A DNA stretch of 64,000 nucleotides, from positions 62,001 to 126,000 of the forward strand of contig NZ_AUNB01000018.1 in assembly GCF_000714545.1 (NCBI RefSeq). The letters run 5' to 3'. The translations under genes were made by a program, and so were the position numbers. A model generated the notes under the pieces. It was not told the origin of the DNA, did no database searches, and saw nothing but the letters and a program-made list of their open reading frames with translations. Below, piece after piece: positions 54,446-62,404 of the stretch; position 1 is the stretch's first letter; each line of letters starts with the position of its first letter. This DNA is from Thioclava indica. GTDB taxonomy: Bacteria > Pseudomonadota > Alphaproteobacteria > Rhodobacterales > Rhodobacteraceae.

Positions 54446-55897
54446 ATGACCACAGTCATCAAGAACGGAACCATCGTCACCGCAGATCTGACCTATAAGG
54501 CAGATGTGCTGATTGAGGGCGGGCAGATCATTGAGATCGGGCCGGACCTGAAGGGCGACGAAAGTCTCGACGCGACCGGCTGCTATGTGATGCCGGGCGG
54601 CATCGACCCGCATACCCATCTGGAAATGCCCTTCATGGGCACCTATTCCACCGATGATTTCGAATCCGGCACGCGGGCGGCCTTGGCGGGCGGCACCACC
54701 ATGGTGGTCGATTTCGCGCTGCCGGCTCCGGGGGAGGGGCTGCTGGATGCGCTCAAGAAATGGGACAACAAATCGACCCGCGCGCATTGCGATTACTCGT
54801 TTCACATGGCGATCACATGGTGGGACAAGCAGGTCTTTGACGAGATGAAGGCCGTGACCGAGCGCGGCATCAACACCTTCAAGCATTTCATGGCCTATAA
54901 GGGCGCTTTGATGGTCAATGATGACGAGTTGTATTCAAGCTTCAAGCGCTGTGCAGAATTGGGCGCGATCCCGCTGGTGCATGCCGAGAATGGCGATGTG
55001 GTGGCGGAATTATCGGCGAAATTGCTCGCTGAGGGCAATAACGGCCCCGAAGGTCACGCTTATTCGCGCCCGCCCCAGGTCGAGGGTGAGGCCACCAACC
55101 GCGCCATTATGATCGCCGATATGGCGGGGGTGCCGCTGTATGTCGTGCATACCTCGTGCGAGGAAAGCCACGAGGCGATCCGACGTGCGAAGATGAATGG
55201 CAAGCGCGTCTGGGGCGAGCCGCTGATCCAGCACCTGACGCTCGATGAATCTGAGTATTTCGACAAGGATTGGGATCACGCCGCGCGTCGCGTGATGAGC
55301 CCGCCGTTCCGCAACAAGCAGCATCAGGACAGCCTGTGGGCGGGCTTGCAATCGGGCACGCTGTCATGTGTGGCGACCGACCACTGTGCCTTTTCGACCG
55401 AGCAGAAACGCTATGGCGTCGGCGATTTCACCAAGATCCCCAATGGCACGGGCGGGTTGGAAGACCGCTTGCCGATGCTGTGGACCTATGGCGTTGGCAC
55501 CGGGCGGCTGACGCCCAATGAGTTCGTCGCCGTGACCTCGACCAATATCGCCAAGATCCTCAACGTCTATCCCAAAAAGGGCGCGGTGCTGGTGGGCTCG
55601 GATGCTGATCTGGTGGTCTGGGACCCCAAGGCGAGCAAGACGATTTCGGCCAAGACGCAGCAATCTGCTATTGATTACAATGTGTTCGAGGGCAAAGAGG
55701 TGACCGGTCTGCCGCGCTATACGTTGTCGCGCGGCGTGGTCGCTTGGGCCGATGGTGAGATCAAGACCAAGGAGGGCCACGGCCAGTTCGTCGCGCGCGA
55801 TCCCGGCATGCCGGTGACCAAGGCGCTGTCGACCTGGAAAGACCTCACCGCGCCGCGCCCCGTGCAGCGCAGTGGTATTCCGGCGAGCGGCGTGTAG
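54446..55897 (+). CDS. hydA: Dihydropyrimidinase
   Basis: Opens dihydrouracil/dihydrothymine to the N-carbamoyl beta-amino acid. It is 483 residues of the cyclic amidohydrolase fold. Metal-binding GIDPHTHLEMPFMG lies near residue 58, the carboxylated Lys in FKHFMAYKGALM near residue 150, and further His in LVHAENGD and VVHTSCEE. The substrate Asp is in CVATDHCAFS. The start at 54446 follows GAGGAGGA. It comes after hyuC, and the product of HydA is the substrate of HyuC. Confidence 0.95.
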   Translation: MTTVIKNGTIVTADLTYKADVLIEGGQIIEIGPDLKGDESLDATGCYVMPGGIDPHTHLEMPFMGTYSTDDFESGTRAALAGGTTMVVDFALPAPGEGLLDALKKWDNKSTRAHCDYSFHMAITWWDKQVFDEMKAVTERGINTFKHFMAYKGALMVNDDELYSSFKRCAELGAIPLVHAENGDVVAELSAKLLAEGNNGPEGHAYSRPPQVEGEATNRAIMIADMAGVPLYVVHTSCEESHEAIRRAKMNGKRVWGEPLIQHLTLDESEYFDKDWDHAARRVMSPPFRNKQHQDSLWAGLQSGTLSCVATDHCAFSTEQKRYGVGDFTKIPNGTGGLEDRLPMLWTYGVGTGRLTPNEFVAVTSTNIAKILNVYPKKGAVLVGSDADLVVWDPKASKTISAKTQQSAIDYNVFEGKEVTGLPRYTLSRGVVAWADGEIKTKEGHGQFVARDPGMPVTKALSTWKDLTAPRPVQRSGIPASGV

Positions 55898-55904
55898 AGT
55901 CGCC

Positions 55905-56327
55905 ATGGGAGCTCCGGGCCATAGCGGCGTTTTAGAAGCGGCGGTCTATGTCAGCGATCTTGACACGACCGAACGTTTTTACAGCGGCGTGCTTGGCCTA
56001 GAGCGCATCGCGCGCGTCGAGGGGCGGCATGTGTTCTTTCGCTGCGGGCCAAGCGTGATCCTGGCTTTTATCGCCAAGGCCACACGCCAGCCCCCCGCCG
56101 CTGACGCAAAACTGCCAGTGCCCCCGCATGGCGCGACCGGGGCAGGGCATGTCTGCATAGGCAGCACGGGAGAGCTGCTAGATGAATGGGAAAAGCACTT
56201 GAAAGACAATAATGTAGTGATCGAGGCTGACTTTCGTTGGCCAAACGGAGCGCGCTCGATCTACCTGCGCGATCCAGCGGGAAACAGCGTCGAGATTGCC
56301 GATCAAACCCTGTGGAGGCGCACATGA
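55905..56327 (+). CDS. VOC-family (glyoxalase/bleomycin resistance fold) protein
   Basis: A 140-residue single VOC protein: VLEAAVYVSDLDTTERFYSGVLGL with a possible metal position, then GHVCIGSTGELLDEWEKHL and SIYLRDPAGNSVEIADQTLW. The VOC metal-site residues (His/Glu pairs) are only partly visible, with E in VEIAD at the end. The function is not assignable. It starts 7 bases after hydA and overlaps the ABC ATPase gene by 4 bases (ATGA), so it belongs to the operon. Confidence 0.8.
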   Translation: MGAPGHSGVLEAAVYVSDLDTTERFYSGVLGLERIARVEGRHVFFRCGPSVILAFIAKATRQPPAADAKLPVPPHGATGAGHVCIGSTGELLDEWEKHLKDNNVVIEADFRWPNGARSIYLRDPAGNSVEIADQTLWRRT

Positions 56328-57112
56328 CGGCAGCCCCGGTTATTTCCGCCCGCGGGCTGGACCTGACATTTGAAACCAATGACGGGCCGGTCCATGCGCT
56401 CAAGGATATCAACCTTGATATCGAGCGCGGCGAGTTCGTCAGCTTCATCGGCCCTTCGGGCTGTGGCAAGACCACGTTCCTGCGCTGTATCGCGGCGCTC
56501 GAGACGCCCACGGGCGGCACCTTGCGCGTCAATGGCATGAGCGCCGAGGACGCGCGCAAGGAGCGATCTTACGGCTATGTGTTTCAGGCCGCGGGACTGT
56601 ATCCTTGGCGCACAATTGCAGGAAATGTGAAGCTTCCGCTGGAAATTATGGGCTATCCCAAGGCAGATCAGGCCAAGCGCGTTGAAAAAGTGCTATCGCT
56701 GGTTGATCTTGAGGGCTTTGGCAAGAAGTTCCCTTGGCAGTTGTCGGGCGGGATGCAGCAACGCGCCAGCATCGCGCGCGCGCTGGCCTTTGACGCCGAT
56801 ATCCTGCTGATGGACGAGCCCTTTGGCGCGCTCGATGAGATCGTGCGCGACAAGCTGAATGAAGAGCTGCTCAAGCTGTGGGAGCGCACGCAGAAGACCA
56901 TCGGTTTCGTCACCCACTCGATCCCCGAGGCGGTCTATCTGAGCACCAAGATCGTCGTGATGTCGCCCCGTCCGGGTCAGATTTACGAGGTGATCGACAG
57001 CCCGTTGCCGCGCTCTGCGCGCCCGCTGGATATTCGCGACAGCGAGGAATTCCTGCAAGTCGCGCATCGGGTGCGCGAAGGTTTGCGTGCGGGGCATGCG
57101 TATGATGAGTGA
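56324..57112 (+). CDS. ABC transporter ATPase (SsuB/TauB/ThiZ type)
   Basis: A 262-residue ATPase of the nitrate/sulfonate/pyrimidine-precursor class. The Walker A is GPSGCGKTTFL near residue 45, the Q-loop YVFQAAGLYPWRTI, the signature LSGGMQQRASIARAL, the Walker B ILLMDEPFGALDEI, and the H-loop FVTHSIPEA. It should energise the two permeases and binding protein that follow. Given hydA and hyuC upstream, uptake of a pyrimidine or related compound is likely. Confidence 0.9.
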   Translation: MTAAPVISARGLDLTFETNDGPVHALKDINLDIERGEFVSFIGPSGCGKTTFLRCIAALETPTGGTLRVNGMSAEDARKERSYGYVFQAAGLYPWRTIAGNVKLPLEIMGYPKADQAKRVEKVLSLVDLEGFGKKFPWQLSGGMQQRASIARALAFDADILLMDEPFGALDEIVRDKLNEELLKLWERTQKTIGFVTHSIPEAVYLSTKIVVMSPRPGQIYEVIDSPLPRSARPLDIRDSEEFLQVAHRVREGLRAGHAYDE

Positions 57113-57132
57113 GCTCTGCGACATCCGCGCCG

Positions 57133-57204
57133 GGGCGGGGGGGCTGTCTGCCCCCCTCTGGCTGCGCCATTCACCCCCCGAGGATATTTCGGTCAAGAGG
57201 AAGG
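57133..57204 (+). repeat. Rhodobacteraceae-type intergenic repeat, copy 3
   Basis: A GC-rich hairpin (GGGGGGGCTGTCTGCCCCCC) leads to CACCCCCCGAGGATATTTC and GGTCAAGAGGAAGG, the same arrangement as copy 2. Here it lies inside the transporter operon between ATPase and first permease. The GGAAGGGAGG following may serve as the ribosome site of the permease. Confidence 0.6.
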
Positions 57205-57214
57205 GAGGCAGGGC

Positions 57215-58075
57215 ATGAAGATGATTGCGCCAATCCTTACCGTTCTCGCCGCGATTGTGCTGCTTTGGTATGCAGGCTCGGTCGCGTTGAATGCGAAATG
57301 GACCTATGATCAAGCCGCGCGGGCGGGCGAGGACGTGACGATCTCGCAGCTTCTCAGCGATACGATGAGCCAGAAACGTCCCGTTTTGCCTGCGCCCCAT
57401 CAGGTGGCGCAAGGGCTGTGGCAGGGGCTTGCGGGGCAAGCGATTACCTCCAAGCGCAGTCTTGTTTATCACGGCTGGATCACGCTTTCCGCGACGTTGC
57501 TGGGCTTTGCGCTGGGCACGGGGCTTGGGATCGTGCTTGCGGTGGGGATCACGCATAGCCGCGCGATGGATCTGTCGGTGATGCCTTGGGCGATTGCCAG
57601 CCAGACCGTGCCGATTTTGGCGATTGCGCCGATGGTGATCGTGGTGCTGGCGAGCCTTGGCGTGACCGGATTGCTGCCAAAGGCGCTGATCGCGGCTTAT
57701 CTGAGCTTTTTCCCAGTGCTTGTGGGCATGGTGAAGGGGCTGCGCGCGCCTGACAGTATGCAACTGGATCTGCTCAAGACGTATAATGCCAGTCAGGGCG
57801 AGACGCTGGCAAAGCTGCGGATGCCCTCGTCGATGCCCTATCTCTTTGCCTCGCTCAAGGTCGGGGTCGCGGCCAGTCTTGTGGGTACGATCGTGGCCGA
57901 ACTGCCCGCAGGGGCCACGCGCGGCCTTGGCGCGCGGCTGCTTTCGGGCAGCTATTACGGGCAGACGGTGCAAATCTGGTCGGCGCTGTTTACGGCGGCC
58001 GCACTGGCGGCGATCCTTGTCGGGATCGTAGGCGTGATCGAACGGATCACCCTCAAACGGATGGGGATGGCGTGA
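57215..58075 (+). CDS. ABC transporter permease 1
   Basis: A 286-residue inner-membrane permease of the SsuC/TauC type: an N-terminal segment (ILTVLAAIVLLWYAGSVAL), then about five more around residues 85-285. The cytoplasmic EAA-like loop reads LLKTYNASQGETLAKLRMPSSMPYLFASL near residue 185. Between residues 30 and 85 lies an unusual soluble insert (DQAARAGEDVTISQLLSDTM). It overlaps the next permease start by one base (TGATG). Confidence 0.88.
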   Translation: MKMIAPILTVLAAIVLLWYAGSVALNAKWTYDQAARAGEDVTISQLLSDTMSQKRPVLPAPHQVAQGLWQGLAGQAITSKRSLVYHGWITLSATLLGFALGTGLGIVLAVGITHSRAMDLSVMPWAIASQTVPILAIAPMVIVVLASLGVTGLLPKALIAAYLSFFPVLVGMVKGLRAPDSMQLDLLKTYNASQGETLAKLRMPSSMPYLFASLKVGVAASLVGTIVAELPAGATRGLGARLLSGSYYGQTVQIWSALFTAAALAAILVGIVGVIERITLKRMGMA

Positions 58076-58923
58076 TGGGTTGGGCGATTTTCGCGATAGT
58101 TTTCTGGCTGTGTGCGTGGGGCGCAAATGCGTGGATGGCGCGGCGATACGGGCATCAGCGCTGGGCGCAATTTGCCATCCCCGCCTTGTTTGGCATCACG
58201 GTGCTGCTGCTTTGGGAGGGCTTGGTGCTGGGCTTTGGTATCAGCCCGGTGATCCTGCCCGCGCCGAGCCAGATCGCGCAGACCTTTGCGCAATCCGGCC
58301 CGATCCTGCGTGAGGATTTCGTGCAGACGATCCTTAAGGGCGCGCTGTCGGGCTATGTGATAGGCTGTGGCGCGGCGATTGTTGTGGCTGTGCTGATCGA
58401 CCGCTCGCCCTTTTTGCAACGCGGGTTGTTGCCGATCGGTAATTTCGTGGCCGCCTTGCCGATCGTGGGCGTCGCGCCGATCCTTGTGATGTGGTTCGGG
58501 TTTGACTGGCAATCCAAGGCGGCGGTCGTGGTGGTGATGGTGTTCTTTCCGGTGCTGGTGAACATGGTCGCCGGGCTGGCCGCGACCGATCATTTGCAAC
58601 GCGATCTGATGGCGACCTATTCGGCAAGCTATTGGCAGGGGCTGATCAAACTGCGCCTGCCTGCCGCAATGCCGTTCCTGTTCAACGGTCTGAAAATCGC
58701 GACCACGTTGGCGCTGATCGGGGCGATTGTTGCTGAATTTTTCGGCAGTCCAACCCGCGGGATGGGCTTTCGGATATCTACCGCCGTGGGGCAGCTTGAT
58801 TTGCCGCTCGTGTGGTCGGAGATTACCGTTGCAGCGCTTGCGGGCTCGGGCTTTTATGGGGCGGTGGCGCTTCTCGAAAAGCTGGTGACGTTCTGGCATC
58901 CGTCGCAGCGGGCCCGAGCTTAG
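58075..58923 (+). CDS. ABC transporter permease 2
   Basis: A 282-residue permease of the same family: about six membrane segments, including WAIFAIVFWLCAWGANAWMA and FAIPALFGITVLLLWEGLVL near the N-terminus. The EAA-like loop reads LMATYSASYWQGLIKLRLPAAMPFLFNGL near residue 180. A GTG at 58072 would add one residue; the ATG at 58075 is preferred. It forms a probable heterodimer with permease 1. Confidence 0.88.
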   Translation: MGWAIFAIVFWLCAWGANAWMARRYGHQRWAQFAIPALFGITVLLLWEGLVLGFGISPVILPAPSQIAQTFAQSGPILREDFVQTILKGALSGYVIGCGAAIVVAVLIDRSPFLQRGLLPIGNFVAALPIVGVAPILVMWFGFDWQSKAAVVVVMVFFPVLVNMVAGLAATDHLQRDLMATYSASYWQGLIKLRLPAAMPFLFNGLKIATTLALIGAIVAEFFGSPTRGMGFRISTAVGQLDLPLVWSEITVAALAGSGFYGAVALLEKLVTFWHPSQRARA

Positions 58924-58949
58924 GCAAAGCGCCTGAGAATTATAAAAAT

Positions 58950-58968
58950 CCCGGACGCAAGATCCGGG
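58950..58968. promoter_or_regulatory. Stem-loop between permease 2 and the binding-protein gene
   Basis: CCCGGA (58950-58955) pairs with TCCGGG (58963-58968) around a 7-base loop, 27 bases after the permease stop and 18 bases before the binding-protein start. Such intra-operon hairpins often stabilise the downstream part or protect it from decay, favouring higher levels of the binding protein. Confidence 0.5.
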
Positions 58969-58985
58969 GGCAACAGTGGAGAGAT

Positions 58986-59975
58986 ATGATGAAAAAACTG
59001 ATCGCGGGGGTAAGTGCAAGCCTTATCATGGCAAGCGCGGCCTATGCCAATGAGGACGTGACGCTGCAACTCAAATGGGTGACGCAAGCGCAGTTCGCGG
59101 GCTATTATGTGGCTCAGGATAAAGGGTTTTACAAAGACGCGGGGCTTGATGTCACGATCAAGGCGGGGGGGCCGGACATCGGCCCCGAGCAGGTAATCGC
59201 AGGCGGTGGTGCCGATGTGATCGTTGACTGGATGCCTGCTGCCTTGGCGGCGCGCGAAAAGGGTTTGCCGCTGGTCAATATTGCCCAGCCTTACAAGAAA
59301 TCGGGCATGATGCTGACCTGCCTGAAGGAAAGCGGCATCAAGACGCCCGCCGATTTCCCCGGCCATACTTTGGGCGTTTGGTTCTTTGGCAATGAATACC
59401 CGTTCCTGAGCTGGATGTCGCATCTGGGCATCCCGACCGATGGCGGCGACAAAGGCGTGACGGTGCTCAAGCAGGGCTTTAACGTCGACCCGCTGCTGCA
59501 AAAACAGGCGGCGTGTATCTCGACGATGACCTATAACGAGTATCTTCAGGTGCTTGATGCGGGGATCGCGCCCGATCAGCTCGTAACCTTCAAATACGAG
59601 GATGAAGGCGTCGCAACGCTCGAAGACGGGCTGTATGTGATGGAAGACAGCCTCAAGGATCCGGCCTTTGTCGAGAGGATGGCGAAATTCGTCAAAGCCT
59701 CGATGGAGGGCTGGAAATACGCCGAAGAGCACCCCGACGAAGCTGCGCAGATCGTGCTGGATAACGACGAAACCGGCGCGCAGACGCTTCATCATCAGGA
59801 AGGCATGATGAAAGAGGTCGCCAAGCTGACTGAAGGCACCGATGGCATGCTGGACCCGGCGGATTATGAGCGCACAGTGAAAGTGCTGCTTGAAGGTGGC
59901 TCTGATCCGGTGATCACCAAGCAGCCCGAAGGCGCTTGGACCCATGCGGTGACGGATGCTGCCGGTCTTAAATAA
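58986..59975 (+). CDS. NMT1/THI5-type ABC substrate-binding protein (probable pyrimidine-like ligand)
   Basis: A 329-residue periplasmic binding protein with a signal peptide (KKLIAGVSASLIMASAAYA, cleavage near residue 22). The mature start ANEDVTLQLKWVTQAQFAGYYVAQDKGFYKDAGLDV is the NMT1/ThiY family signature. Family members bind HMP-type thiamine precursors, riboflavin precursors or pyrimidines. Its place after hydA and hyuC favours a pyrimidine or dihydropyrimidine ligand. A thiamine pyrophosphokinase gene lies 3.4 kb away, so a thiamine precursor is the alternative. Two ATGs (58986, 58989) start it; GTGGAGAG is upstream. Confidence 0.85.
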   Translation: MMKKLIAGVSASLIMASAAYANEDVTLQLKWVTQAQFAGYYVAQDKGFYKDAGLDVTIKAGGPDIGPEQVIAGGGADVIVDWMPAALAAREKGLPLVNIAQPYKKSGMMLTCLKESGIKTPADFPGHTLGVWFFGNEYPFLSWMSHLGIPTDGGDKGVTVLKQGFNVDPLLQKQAACISTMTYNEYLQVLDAGIAPDQLVTFKYEDEGVATLEDGLYVMEDSLKDPAFVERMAKFVKASMEGWKYAEEHPDEAAQIVLDNDETGAQTLHHQEGMMKEVAKLTEGTDGMLDPADYERTVKVLLEGGSDPVITKQPEGAWTHAVTDAAGLK

Positions 59976-60005
59976 GCTATCGCCACGCTTTTGTGCGGCG
60001 AATTC

Positions 60006-60034
60006 GCCCTCCGGAGTAATCCGGGGGGCTTTTT
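60006..60034 (+). terminator. Rho-independent terminator of the transporter operon
   Basis: GCCCTCCGGA pairs with TCCGGGGGGC (one G-T pair) around GTAA and is followed by TTTTT. It starts 31 bases after the binding-protein stop. Confidence 0.92.
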
Positions 60035-60106
60035 GCTGCGCGATTGCACGGGTTGTTAAGGCTTGTGTGCTGTAACGGGGCGTGGAGTGGAACAAGGCGC
60101 TGGCAG

Positions 60107-60598
60107 ATGGTGGTTCAGGCACGAACTCAGGCGAAGGCACGGGCACGCGTGAAAACACAGGCGAAGGCACAGGCAACGGCACGGGCAAGGCGACACGGCA
60201 GGCCCCGGCTGTCTCATCTGTTCCTGGGCGTTCTGGGATGTGGCATGCTTGCTGTGCTGTTCTGGCTGACGTGGAAAAGCGACATTGCAGCTCCGCCCTC
60301 GCATACCTTTGAAACCCCCTCGCAAGAGGTCGAGGCGGCCTATTGTCTTGCCGTAGTGCGCCAGATCGCGCCCGGTGGTCGATTTGGTGGCTATTTGGGA
60401 GAGGCGCAGGATTTCTGGCTAAAACAGCTGATGACCTATGGCGGCGATATGGCGGGAAATCTCACGCAGGGTGAGACACTTTTGGGCCGCCACCTCGCCA
60501 CGTTTCCGGGGCCGGATCGGGTGTGGCTGATGGATGCGATGGACGTCTGTTCCAATCGCGCGCTGGCCTATGGGTTTCGCTTTCGCGCGTTTCAATGA
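60107..60598 (+). CDS. Hypothetical single-span membrane protein with basic repetitive N-terminus
   Basis: A 163-residue protein if the ATG at 60107 is used; the frame is open from 60044. Residues 1-40 are low-complexity and basic (ARTQAKARARVKTQAKAQAT), built from a 12-18 base imperfect repeat. A membrane segment follows (LFLGVLGCGMLAVLFWLTW), then a soluble domain with Cys (EAAYCLAVVRQIAPGG, DVCSNRALAYGFRF). By the positive-inside rule the C-terminal domain would be periplasmic. No family was recognised; the N-terminal repeat may be a start-site artefact. Confidence 0.55.
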   Translation: MVVQARTQAKARARVKTQAKAQATARARRHGRPRLSHLFLGVLGCGMLAVLFWLTWKSDIAAPPSHTFETPSQEVEAAYCLAVVRQIAPGGRFGGYLGEAQDFWLKQLMTYGGDMAGNLTQGETLLGRHLATFPGPDRVWLMDAMDVCSNRALAYGFRFRAFQ

Positions 60599-60760
60599 GG
60601 CTGGATCACGCCTGTTCCCCCTTGCCGTTGCAAAAACGTAAGGTCACACTCATCTTTGGCGTCGATATTTATTGATCGAAGTCAAAGCTTGACGCACAAT
60701 ATTGAACTACATAGTTCACTTGACGGGCCAAGAGACATTCGCCCGACTGACAGGAGACAG

Positions 60761-60946
60761 ATGATGCAAAAGACGTTCAAAACGACACCGGTTCTGGCAC
60801 TGCTCGCAGTAATGACGCTTGGCGCGCTGGCCGGCTGCGCTGAAACCAAGGTCGCGAAGGATTGCAAGCAAACGCAAGGCACCACAGGCGATGAATTCTC
60901 GTGTGACGTGCCCAACATGCGCGCGACCATCGAAAACCCGATGTAA
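60761..60946 (+). CDS. Small lipoprotein
   Basis: A 61-residue protein with a type II signal peptide: hydrophobic TPVLALLAVMTLGA followed by lipobox LAGC (Cys near residue 27). The mature part is short (KVAKDCKQTQGTTGDEFSC) and has two further Cys. It probably sits on the periplasmic side of a membrane. The double ATG (60761, 60764) has CAGGAGAC upstream. Function unknown. Confidence 0.75.
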   Translation: MMQKTFKTTPVLALLAVMTLGALAGCAETKVAKDCKQTQGTTGDEFSCDVPNMRATIENPM

Positions 60947-61024
60947 AGACGCGGCGTGTAAACGCCTTGTAAAATGCTTTGTATCTCCTGCGTCTAGCTG
61001 TAAATCTGGACGCAGGAGGACGAT

Positions 61025-62344
61025 ATGGCCAAATCTGCACTCACCGGCACGCGCATCCGCGAACGCCGGACATCGCTTGGCATGAAACAAGCAGATTTGG
61101 CGCGCGCTGCGGGTATCTCTGCGGCCTATCTCAATCTTATCGAACATAACCGCCGCCGGGTCAGCGACGCCTTGGTCTTGCGGATCTCACGCGCGATGGG
61201 GGTTGATCCCGTGGCGCTGTCAGAGGGCGCAGATAGCGCGTTGTTTGATGGTCTGCGCGAGGCTGCGGCGGGGTTTGAGGCCGAAGGTGCAGGCCCGTTT
61301 TCCGCCCCCGATCTTGAGCGTATCGAAGAATTCGTTGGCCGTTTCCCCGGTTGGGCGGCGCTGCTGGCGCGTTCGCAGGCGCGTGTGACAAGTCTGGAGC
61401 GCCTGCTGGAAGGCTACGCCGAACGCATGGCGCAAGATCCGTTTCTGGCGACCTCGCTGCATGAGGTGTTGTCGGCGGTGACGGGGCTGCGTTCAAGCGC
61501 TGCGATTTTGGTTGAAACTGAGGATATCGAACCCGAATGGCAGGCGCGTTTTCTGGCAACGATCCAGACCGAAAGCCTGCGCTTGTCGGGCGCGGCCGAG
61601 GCCTTGGTTGGCTATCTTGACGAGATGGAAGATTCCGAAACCGGGCTATCCTCACCCCAGGAACAGTTCGAGGCTTGGCTCGAGGCACGCGACTGGCATT
61701 TTCCTGAAATCGAGGCGGGCGAGCGCAATCTCGCGGGGCTGATCGCGGGCGTTCCGGAACTCGCCTCGTCGGCGGCGCGCGCGCTGGCACTGGCGCATCT
61801 TGAGCGCGTAGCAAGCGATGCGCGCGCCCTGCCGCTGGATCTGATCACGCGCGATCTGGCCGAACTGGGCGCTGATCCCGGCGCGATTGCGCAGGCGCGC
61901 GCGGTCGCGATCAGTGTTGTGCTGCGCCGTCTTGCTTCCCTGCCTGCGGGGATGGCGGGGCTTGCGCCGCCGGGGCTGGTGATTTGCGATGGCTCTGGCA
62001 CCCTGACCTTTCGCCGCTCGGCGCCCGGTTTTGCGCTGCCCCGTTTCGGCGCTGCCTGTCCGCTTTGGCCCCTTTATGAGGCGCTGGCCCAGCCGATGCA
62101 CCCGATACGCACGCTGGTTGATGTGGCGGGGCGGGTGCCGCAACGCTTTGTCACCTACGCGATTTGCGAGACCCGCGCGGTGGGCTTTGACGCGCCGATG
62201 CTGCGTGAGGCGACGATGCTGATCCTGCCTGCGCCAGACGAGGCCGCGTCGCAGCCTGCGCGCGCCATCGGGGCGTCGTGCCGGATTTGCCCGCTGGCGC
62301 AATGTCCGGGGCGGCGCGAGCCCTCGATCGTGGCGCTTGGCTAA
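61025..62344 (+). CDS. XRE-family regulator with ImmA/IrrE-like and DUF2083-type domain (ScfR/RamB-like)
   Basis: A 439-residue regulator of the short-chain fatty acid type. The N-terminal HTH reads KQADLARAAGISAAYLNLIEHNRRR (residues 20-45). The C-terminal region ends in a Cys-rich motif, SCRICPLAQCPGRREPSIV, typical of this family. Relatives control acetate/propionate metabolism, for instance isocitrate lyase; no such target is adjacent here. A 78-base gap follows the small lipoprotein gene. An AGGAGGA site lies just before the ATG. Confidence 0.85.
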   Translation: MAKSALTGTRIRERRTSLGMKQADLARAAGISAAYLNLIEHNRRRVSDALVLRISRAMGVDPVALSEGADSALFDGLREAAAGFEAEGAGPFSAPDLERIEEFVGRFPGWAALLARSQARVTSLERLLEGYAERMAQDPFLATSLHEVLSAVTGLRSSAAILVETEDIEPEWQARFLATIQTESLRLSGAAEALVGYLDEMEDSETGLSSPQEQFEAWLEARDWHFPEIEAGERNLAGLIAGVPELASSAARALALAHLERVASDARALPLDLITRDLAELGADPGAIAQARAVAISVVLRRLASLPAGMAGLAPPGLVICDGSGTLTFRRSAPGFALPRFGAACPLWPLYEALAQPMHPIRTLVDVAGRVPQRFVTYAICETRAVGFDAPMLREATMLILPAPDEAASQPARAIGASCRICPLAQCPGRREPSIVALG

Positions 62345-62404
62345 ACGCTTGCCTCGGGTCCGCGCGCGCGGCACTCTCGTGATGATCCCAATCGGAGCCT
62401 TCCC

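Noticed and set aside
60110-60200. Short-period repeat as a CRISPR array
   Set aside because: The units are short, imperfect and in-frame with a coding region; there are no regular spacers and no cas genes.
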